Assembly (NCBI GenBank): GCA_002428085.1
Contig: DJAA01000012.1
Span: forward strand, 18,085-47,247
Direction of reading: 5' to 3'
Source: Sulfurimonas sp. UBA6014
Lineage (GTDB): Bacteria > Campylobacterota > Campylobacteria > Campylobacterales > Sulfurimonadaceae
DNA length: 29,163 nucleotides
Under the pieces are notes generated by a model. That model worked only from the letters and a program-made list of their open reading frames with translations. It ran no database searches and was not told where the DNA came from. Shown here piece by piece: positions 23,586 to 29,163 of this stretch (position 1 is its first letter; every line of letters begins with the position of its first letter). The translations under genes and the position numbers were made by a program.

Positions 23586-25175
23586 ATGTTTAAAACCGTC
23601 AAATCAAAAGTTATCGTTTCTATGATAACAATCGCCATTATTGGGTTGGTTGGGATTACATACTATTTGTCTTTTACCCTCAACAGCTTGTCCGAAAAAA
23701 CAACAAAACAATCACTCTCCATGATTAGTGATTCTGTCTTTCAAACTCTTACAGGGAGTATGTTCGCAGGGGATTCTGCTGTTGTCGAAGAAGCACTCAA
23801 AACAGCAAGTAAAATCGAAGGTATCGAGTCTCTGCATGTTGCAAAATCAAAATTTGTCATAGAAGTGTACGCGCCCAAAGAGAAATTTACTGATGATGTT
23901 CTGATACAAAATATTTTTAAAACACTCAAGTCTGATTTGATTGAGACCACAAAAGATTCTCACCACACCATTCGAATGTTGCGCCCCATGATAGCTGAGA
24001 CAAAATGTTTGTCTTGCCACTATAACGCGAAGGAGGGGGATGTTTTAGGTGTCATGGATTTGGTCATTTCACTTGATAAAAATGATGCAGATATAACATC
24101 CACTGAAATCACCCTTTTTCTCTCACTTCTGGCTGCGAGCATCATCTTCTCTATCATCGCTAGTCTCTTTTTTGTCAAAGAGATTTTCACTCCCCTTACA
24201 AATCTAAAAAATCGTATTTCTGAACTCGTAAGCGGCGACAAAGACCTCACAAAAAGACTTGACGATACCAACGAAAATGAGTTTGCAGATGCTGCAAAAG
24301 AGGTAAACAACTTCATCGCAATGATTCAAGGAACTGTTGTGAATGTTAAAAATTTAGGGCATGAAAATTCAGAAATTTCTTCAGAAATCCAACTCGCCAT
24401 TCAAGTTATCAGAAAAGGGACAGAACAAGAGCAGGAGATTGTCCATCATACAAGTCAAAAAAGTGAAACGATTAAAGAGCTCCTTGAGATTAGCATTCAT
24501 GCAGCGATTCAGACCCAAGAGACAGTACAACGGGCTAACGCAGAACTTGATAGCGCAAAAGATTCTTTAAGCATCCTGAGTGAAGAAGTGAATGCTTTTG
24601 TTACGATTGAAAATGAACTCTCAAATGAGCTCTCTGGACTTAAAAACAATGCAGACCAAGTAAAAGGGGTTTTGGGTGTCATCAAAGATATTGCTGAACA
24701 GACAAATCTTTTAGCACTTAACGCCGCTATTGAAGCAGCCCGCGCAGGCGAACATGGACGCGGTTTTGCCGTTGTTGCTGATGAGGTGCGTAAACTTGCA
24801 GAGAGGACACAAAAAAGCCTTGTAGAGATTGACATGAGTGTCAGTACCATCGTTCAGTCCATCAACGATGTGAGCGATAAAATGCACAGCAATGCAAAAA
24901 ATATAGAAAAATTGACACAAATTTCTGATGAGGTCGAAGAGAAAATCGGCACAACGTCTCATGCACTTGCTTTGTCAAACAAAGTTGCAAAAGACTCAAA
25001 AGAAGACAGCCTGAAAATGTCTTCCAATATCGAAGAGATTATCAAAGCAATAACAAATATCGAAGCCATCTCAACTGCAAATGGAACCAGTGCAAAAAGC
25101 ATCGAAGCAGAGATACAAAGGCTGGTTAAAGTGGCACAATCCCTCCAAGCTACGATAGAAGAGTTTAAAAGTTAA
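23586..25175 (+). CDS. Membrane chemoreceptor with periplasmic c-type haem motif
   Basis: A 529-aa methyl-accepting chemotaxis protein from the preferred start. The first membrane helix is at about 10-30 and the periplasmic sensor at 31-172. The second helix lies at about 174-197 and HAMP at 198-250. The signalling domain runs to the end and holds the tip IAEQTNLLALNAAIEAARA and GEHGRGFAVVADEVRKLAE. The sensor ends with CLSCH (C141, C144, H145) in the context ETKCLSCHYNAKEGDVLGV, a CxxCH haem-attachment motif just before the membrane. Haem-bearing sensors of this design (for example DcrA of Desulfovibrio) respond to redox state or oxygen. The upstream in-frame ATG at 23574 is less likely. It converges on the helicase gene with a 9-base gap. 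Confidence 0.92.
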   Translation: MFKTVKSKVIVSMITIAIIGLVGITYYLSFTLNSLSEKTTKQSLSMISDSVFQTLTGSMFAGDSAVVEEALKTASKIEGIESLHVAKSKFVIEVYAPKEKFTDDVLIQNIFKTLKSDLIETTKDSHHTIRMLRPMIAETKCLSCHYNAKEGDVLGVMDLVISLDKNDADITSTEITLFLSLLAASIIFSIIASLFFVKEIFTPLTNLKNRISELVSGDKDLTKRLDDTNENEFADAAKEVNNFIAMIQGTVVNVKNLGHENSEISSEIQLAIQVIRKGTEQEQEIVHHTSQKSETIKELLEISIHAAIQTQETVQRANAELDSAKDSLSILSEEVNAFVTIENELSNELSGLKNNADQVKGVLGVIKDIAEQTNLLALNAAIEAARAGEHGRGFAVVADEVRKLAERTQKSLVEIDMSVSTIVQSINDVSDKMHSNAKNIEKLTQISDEVEEKIGTTSHALALSNKVAKDSKEDSLKMSSNIEEIIKAITNIEAISTANGTSAKSIEAEIQRLVKVAQSLQATIEEFKS

Positions 25176-25184
25176 ATTTGCGTT

Positions 25185-27989
25185 TTATGACTTTTTATCG
25201 TCTCTTGTATGTCTGCGGCTAGGTTTGTAGGTATGGTTTTTTTTGAAACAAACTTGGCAAATATTATATTTTGAGTTTAGGACTAAAGGGGTGTGGCAGA
25301 CTCTGCATTTGGCTACAAACTGGCTCTGCTGAAGAGACTCTTCTATAAATTTATTCAAAATTGCTCTTGAAATACGCGCTTTTTGTCCATCCACAAAATA
25401 GATTTCAAATCTATAACTCAGCCATAAATAGAGTGAAATTTCCTTCACCATATCCTCCGCTCTGAGAAGTTCATCGGCTGTTTGTGCAAAATTTCCTATT
25501 AAGGCAGGAGGCGTATATCGCACTGGCATTTTTTTCTCCAATGCTAAAATATAGCTCTCATACGCCGCCACAATATAGGGCGACTTGAGAGTCAGCGGCG
25601 CACATGCAAGGTAATATTTAGTCGCTATGTCGAGGTCAAAGTTATCTACAATAATGGCAGCTTCGAGCATGTCATCTATATTTGAAGCATGAAAAGGTCC
25701 ATCAAACTCCATATTGTCAACGAAAAATTTTAAAATTTCATACAAAGATTTCTCTTCTAAAATGCTCCCTACAAGTTTGATATGTTCCAGATTTGCCATC
25801 ACACGAAATGGGACGGTTATTTTTCTTGCCTCTTTGTAAAAATTTTTCTTTAAAATATTGAGGACTTCTTTGCTTAAAGCGCCCACAAATCCTGCCTCAT
25901 GAAGCCCAAAACGCCCTGCACGACCAGAAATCTGATGTATTTCTGAGGGGGATAAATTTCTCTCATTGACACCATCAAACTTTTCAGCCTTAGAGAATAA
26001 AATAGTTTTAATCGGTAAGTTCATCCCCATAGCAATAGCATCAGTTGCGATTAAAATCTGCGTCTCTCCCTCTCGAAAACGTCTTGCCTCTTCACGTCTG
26101 ACCTCGGGGGAGAGATTGCCATACACAACACTCACGGTGAAAAATCTCGAGAAACTCTGCTTGAGCCTAAGAACCTCTTTTCGACTAAAAGCGATAATCG
26201 CGCTCCCCTCTTTCACCTCATGCATATCTATTGGTTCTGCTAAAAGTGTCAGCGGATTCATCCGCTCAAACTCAATGATTTCAAGCTCCTCTCCAAGATA
26301 CGCAGCAAGTGCGATAATCGCCTCTTTAACATTAGGCGAGCCTGTCATTACAATCTCTTTTGCAGGTGCGCCAATGATAGCATTTGCCCATGCCCAGCCG
26401 CGGTCACGGTCGTCAATCATCTGCACCTCATCGATAACACACACATCAACATCCACTTCAAAATTGAGCATCTCAATCGTTGAACTTATATGCGTCGCAT
26501 CTTCATCCAAAATCTGCTCCTCTCCCGTTATCAAAGAGGCATTGATGCCATGGGATTTGAGCGTTTCATACCCTTCAAGAGCAAGAAGTCTCAGCGGTGC
26601 CAAGTAGTAACCTGTGTCTGCAGCTTCGAGTTTTTTCATCCCTGCATGGGTTTTGCCGCTGTTCGTTGGACCAATATGTAAGATGAGTTTTCTTCGCATC
26701 TCCCTCGCTATGGGGAAGAGATTTTTAAAGTCCCTTATGGTTCGAGCCAACAGAGCTTGGCGTTGTTTTTTAATCAGTTGCTCATGAATGTTGTAAACAA
26801 AAATACGCGTCGCTTTTCTCACGATTTTAGGGCTAATCACCAAAGATTGCGACATGAGTTCCAACAAAAATTCATATACTTTTTTGTAGAGCTCTTCTTC
26901 TTTAAAATGAAGCAGTGCAGCATAATTGCCACACTCATCAACAAGCGCTTTTAAATCTTTTAAAAATGTCTCTTCATGCTCTTTTTTGGCATTTTTTAAA
27001 GCTTTTTCAAAATCAAGCTCTTTAGAGAGCCAAATCTCCTCTAAAAGAGTATCAAGCTCAAGATGAAGCTCCAAAATATAAGGCATAACCGTTTGAGAAT
27101 GAGGGAGCCTGCAGCCCTCATGCACTTTAAGGAGAAGCTCCTCTCCATGGATTTGCACCTCCGAACAATCAAGTTTTCTCCCCACAATATTTTGAATAAG
27201 CAAGGGTCTCAACAAAGGATAAGCGAGTTTTGACTCAGGAGCAGCAGAACGAAGTGAGAGAAGAATCTCTTTATCACTTAAGTACCTATGAGGTATTTTT
27301 AGATTCTTTAAAAAGTGTTTAACACCTGCCTGCTTTGCGGCAATAACAAGGGCTTTATCTTGTGTGATTTTAGCAATGATCTCCTCTGTAGGAGTCTCTT
27401 GAAGATACTCGTAGCTGTAGGAATTTGTGTGCAGTGTGAGGATTTTGTGAAACGTTTGCTCTAAGATGGCATACTCGATGGAGGCATTGAACTCAAAAGC
27501 ATCATCTAAGTCAAAAAGTCCCTCAAGAGCTTTTTGCAGCATCTCTTTTTTAAGGTCAAAGCGAATATGTCTTAGCTTTGATTCCATCTTTTCAAGGGTG
27601 ATTTTTTTACTGCGTACATCCATAAAAGCATCAAAAAGCAACCCCTTCTCTTGTCCATTTACCTGTAACTCCTCCATAAGTGCCTCTATCTTATGGCTTC
27701 TATCAAGGTTTTGCTCTTTTGGAGATCTTGAAGGGTAAATTTCTCCATCTGCTTCTAAAAAACTAAGTATCTCTTGACGATAATTTTTCTCAGCCTCAGA
27801 CCAAATCATCCGTATAGTTTTGACAAGCACTTTTTTATTGTGCTCTACATCATAAATGCCCAAAGTATGACAAAGTTCACTCAAAGTCTCAGTGCTTAAG
27901 CGCTCTACACCCACATCAAAAGGATCATCATCAAAAAATTTTTTGATTTTTTGATTTATCTTTGTGTTTTTTTTGTGTTTTTTTATCAT
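25185..27989 (-). CDS. SUV3-like RNA helicase with N-terminal extension and C-terminal zinc ribbon
   Basis: A 934-aa superfamily 2 helicase of the SUV3 type. An N-terminal region of about 430 residues is Lys-rich at the very start and otherwise alpha-helical and unassigned. The motor has Walker A GPTNSGKTHAG (440-450), Walker B CVIDEVQMIDDRDRGWAW (517-534), TGSPN (549-553), ATDAIAMGMNLPI (648-660) and motif VI HQISGRAGRFG (685-695). A C-terminal helical region with a SUV3-C-like segment follows, then C895, C898, C911 and C914 (CRVC, CQVC), a zinc ribbon. Mitochondrial SUV3 works with polynucleotide phosphorylase in RNA decay, so a bacterial degradosome role is a reasonable inference. A TATAAT lies 33 bases upstream; no strong ribosome-binding site is seen. 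Confidence 0.88.
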   Translation of the reverse strand: MIKKHKKNTKINQKIKKFFDDDPFDVGVERLSTETLSELCHTLGIYDVEHNKKVLVKTIRMIWSEAEKNYRQEILSFLEADGEIYPSRSPKEQNLDRSHKIEALMEELQVNGQEKGLLFDAFMDVRSKKITLEKMESKLRHIRFDLKKEMLQKALEGLFDLDDAFEFNASIEYAILEQTFHKILTLHTNSYSYEYLQETPTEEIIAKITQDKALVIAAKQAGVKHFLKNLKIPHRYLSDKEILLSLRSAAPESKLAYPLLRPLLIQNIVGRKLDCSEVQIHGEELLLKVHEGCRLPHSQTVMPYILELHLELDTLLEEIWLSKELDFEKALKNAKKEHEETFLKDLKALVDECGNYAALLHFKEEELYKKVYEFLLELMSQSLVISPKIVRKATRIFVYNIHEQLIKKQRQALLARTIRDFKNLFPIAREMRRKLILHIGPTNSGKTHAGMKKLEAADTGYYLAPLRLLALEGYETLKSHGINASLITGEEQILDEDATHISSTIEMLNFEVDVDVCVIDEVQMIDDRDRGWAWANAIIGAPAKEIVMTGSPNVKEAIIALAAYLGEELEIIEFERMNPLTLLAEPIDMHEVKEGSAIIAFSRKEVLRLKQSFSRFFTVSVVYGNLSPEVRREEARRFREGETQILIATDAIAMGMNLPIKTILFSKAEKFDGVNERNLSPSEIHQISGRAGRFGLHEAGFVGALSKEVLNILKKNFYKEARKITVPFRVMANLEHIKLVGSILEEKSLYEILKFFVDNMEFDGPFHASNIDDMLEAAIIVDNFDLDIATKYYLACAPLTLKSPYIVAAYESYILALEKKMPVRYTPPALIGNFAQTADELLRAEDMVKEISLYLWLSYRFEIYFVDGQKARISRAILNKFIEESLQQSQFVAKCRVCHTPLVLNSKYNICQVCFKKNHTYKPSRRHTRDDKKS

Positions 27990-28021
27990 ATTTTATAAGA
28001 ACCATTTTTTTATTTTGCATG

Positions 28022-28027
28022 ATTATA
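28022..28027 (-). promoter_or_regulatory. Predicted -10 box of the helicase gene
   Basis: TATAAT on the minus strand (context AGTATAATCATG), 33 bases before the helicase ATG, giving a leader of about 26 bases. Confidence 0.45.
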
Positions 28028-28129
28028 CTATAAGTGATAACGAGGTGATTACGATGAAATGGTTTGTTTTTAGGAAATTTCTCTAGAGGTGTTTTGAGTT
28101 TTGCAGGGAAACTCCCCACAACCCTCTTG

Positions 28130-29143
28130 TTATTTATCTTGAGTGAGTTTTAACCCATTGATAATATCATTAAAATCTACAACTTTAAAATTTTGTGTCT
28201 TTGAAGTAGAGCCATCTTGGGCGATGAAAATTCCGTTTTTGTACGTACCAAGCGAAGCACTTGAAGCGTCAATCCCATCCGTGTCGTTTGTCCCATCAAT
28301 CACGCCAGATGAGAGGACAAAACTTCCTATATATTTTGCACCCTTCATCTCATACACAGCATAAGAGTTATTCCCTTGCGATGAAGCGATGAGGTAGCCG
28401 TTATAGATAGCTAAACCTTCGATGTCACTCTCAAGAAAGCTATTTTTTTCAACGGTATCAAAAATGAGACCGTTATTTTGGAGTCCTGCGCTCAAATCAA
28501 ACTGCCAAATCCCAAAATCTTCCTCTCCCACGTAAAGAGTCTTTGTTGCATCATCTACCACACAACCTTCTGTTTGAGTAGGAATTTTGGCTTTGCCAAC
28601 TATCTTTGCACTCACCGTCCCATTTTGAGACTCAATTTTTTGCATCACTATCTCGCCTGTTTGGCTGTTTGTAATCGCATAAAAATCTTTACCGTCATGA
28701 AACATACACAGTCCATAACTCTGATGAACACTATGAAGGGAATTGAGCGAAAGTGCGAAAAGGGTGTGACTCTCTTGATTTACACCATAAATAGCTAAAG
28801 TATCATCGCTGCGATTTGAAGCGATGACAATATCTGTTGGTTTATCGTTGTGTAAAAAACCATATCTAAGGTCAACATTGTTGAAGTTACCATCTTTGAG
28901 ACTTTGAACTCTTGTACCGTCCAAAGTATAAACCTCCAAACCGCCACCCTTTTTGTTGGTGCCGATAAGGAGTGATTTTTGAGAGTCATTTTTGTCAACC
29001 CAAATAGCTGGATCATCCGCTACATCTCCCACTGTTGCTACATACTCTGTCTGTGCTTTTGCATAAACTTCTGCAAAATTATGATGACTGCAGCCACTAA
29101 ATGTAGTAGCGAGTATCAGCGCAGCGCTAAAGTATTTCACCAT
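28130..29143 (-). CDS. Lipoprotein beta-propeller phytase (3-phytase)
   Basis: A 337-aa exported protein of the beta-propeller phytase family, calcium-dependent enzymes that release phosphate from phytate. Residues 1-17 are a lipoprotein signal with lipobox FSGC (lipid-bearing C18). The family blocks appear in order: DVADDPAIWVDKND (about 41-54), LIGTNKKGGGLEVYTLDG, NVDLRYGF, IVIASNRSDDTLAIYGV, EGCVVDDATKTLYVGEED and SDIEGLAIYN. Family phosphate- and calcium-site residues fall in these blocks. It is probably anchored in the outer membrane or periplasm and frees phosphate or chelated metal from phytate. It starts in a TAATG overlap with an upstream frame that looks like a barrel C-terminus. 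Confidence 0.9.
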   Translation of the reverse strand: MVKYFSAALILATTFSGCSHHNFAEVYAKAQTEYVATVGDVADDPAIWVDKNDSQKSLLIGTNKKGGGLEVYTLDGTRVQSLKDGNFNNVDLRYGFLHNDKPTDIVIASNRSDDTLAIYGVNQESHTLFALSLNSLHSVHQSYGLCMFHDGKDFYAITNSQTGEIVMQKIESQNGTVSAKIVGKAKIPTQTEGCVVDDATKTLYVGEEDFGIWQFDLSAGLQNNGLIFDTVEKNSFLESDIEGLAIYNGYLIASSQGNNSYAVYEMKGAKYIGSFVLSSGVIDGTNDTDGIDASSASLGTYKNGIFIAQDGSTSKTQNFKVVDFNDIINGLKLTQDK

Positions 29144-29163
29144 TAAAAGCTACCGCTTAATGT
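29143..29163 (-). CDS. C-terminal end of an upstream gene, probably an outer-membrane barrel (partial)
   Basis: Only six codons and a stop are in the window. They read TLSGSF then TAA, which shares a base with the phytase ATG. A terminal Phe preceded by alternating hydrophobic residues is the usual outer-membrane barrel end. Beta-propeller phytase genes are often next to a TonB-dependent receptor gene, so that identity is likely, but the evidence here is very short. Confidence 0.4.
   Translation of the reverse strand, partial: TLSGSF

Noticed and set aside
28085..28125. GC-rich inverted repeat after the phytase gene as a terminator
   Set aside because: Only four or five base pairs form and there is no T-tract on the minus strand.

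Overview
The window is AT-rich and reads as the chromosome of a free-living member of the Campylobacterota (Sulfurimonas/Sulfuricurvum-like). The signs are a GltX1-type glutamyl-tRNA synthetase, a three-domain NifU beside NifS, a SurA/Cj1289-like periplasmic chaperone, short ExbB/ExbD/TonB proteins, a cytosolic CZB chemoreceptor, a chemoreceptor with a periplasmic CxxCH haem motif, and dense minus-strand sensory genes. This assignment rests on gene families, not on a database search. I see no rRNA, tRNA, CRISPR array, insertion sequence or phage gene.

Region 1 (1-9086, plus) is the most unusual part. It is a tightly packed operon: the end of a TonB-dependent outer-membrane receptor, a 770-aa membrane iron-sulfur protein fused to a periplasmic domain, a second NapH-like polyferredoxin, a protein of the 2-hydroxyacyl-CoA dehydratase / double-cubane-cluster (DCCP) family, its ATP-dependent [4Fe-4S] activator, a small CcdA/DsbD-like thiol-redox membrane protein, then ExbB, ExbD, a 17-codon micro-ORF filling the gap exactly, and TonB. 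Most junctions overlap or are TAATG/ATGA couplings. The layout suggests uptake of a scarce ligand across the outer membrane coupled to very-low-potential reduction. Substrate and reaction are unknown.

Region 2 (9083-14887, minus) is sensory. In transcription order it holds a dCMP deaminase, two paralogous stand-alone GAF proteins, a SAM-methyltransferase-like protein, a soluble chemoreceptor with a zinc-binding CZB domain, a single-domain response regulator and a REC-PAS-histidine kinase.

Region 3 (14992-19162) is housekeeping: accB-accC (biotin carboxyl carrier and biotin carboxylase), a periplasmic SurA-like chaperone on the minus strand, and gltX. Hairpins lie between the convergent pairs.

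Region 4 (19248-21648, minus) is the Fe-S assembly pair nifS-nifU. A near-perfect dyad resembling an Rrf2/IscR operator overlaps the predicted nifS promoter, and a structured 148-base spacer separates the two genes.

Region 5 (21811-29163) is mixed: an unrecognised 167-aa protein, an orphan GDP-L-fucose synthase, a membrane chemoreceptor with a probable c-type haem, a large SUV3-like RNA helicase with a long N-terminal extension and a zinc ribbon, and a lipoprotein beta-propeller phytase. The last 21 bases look like the C-terminus of an outer-membrane barrel overlapping the phytase start, so that end is probably a second TonB-receptor locus.
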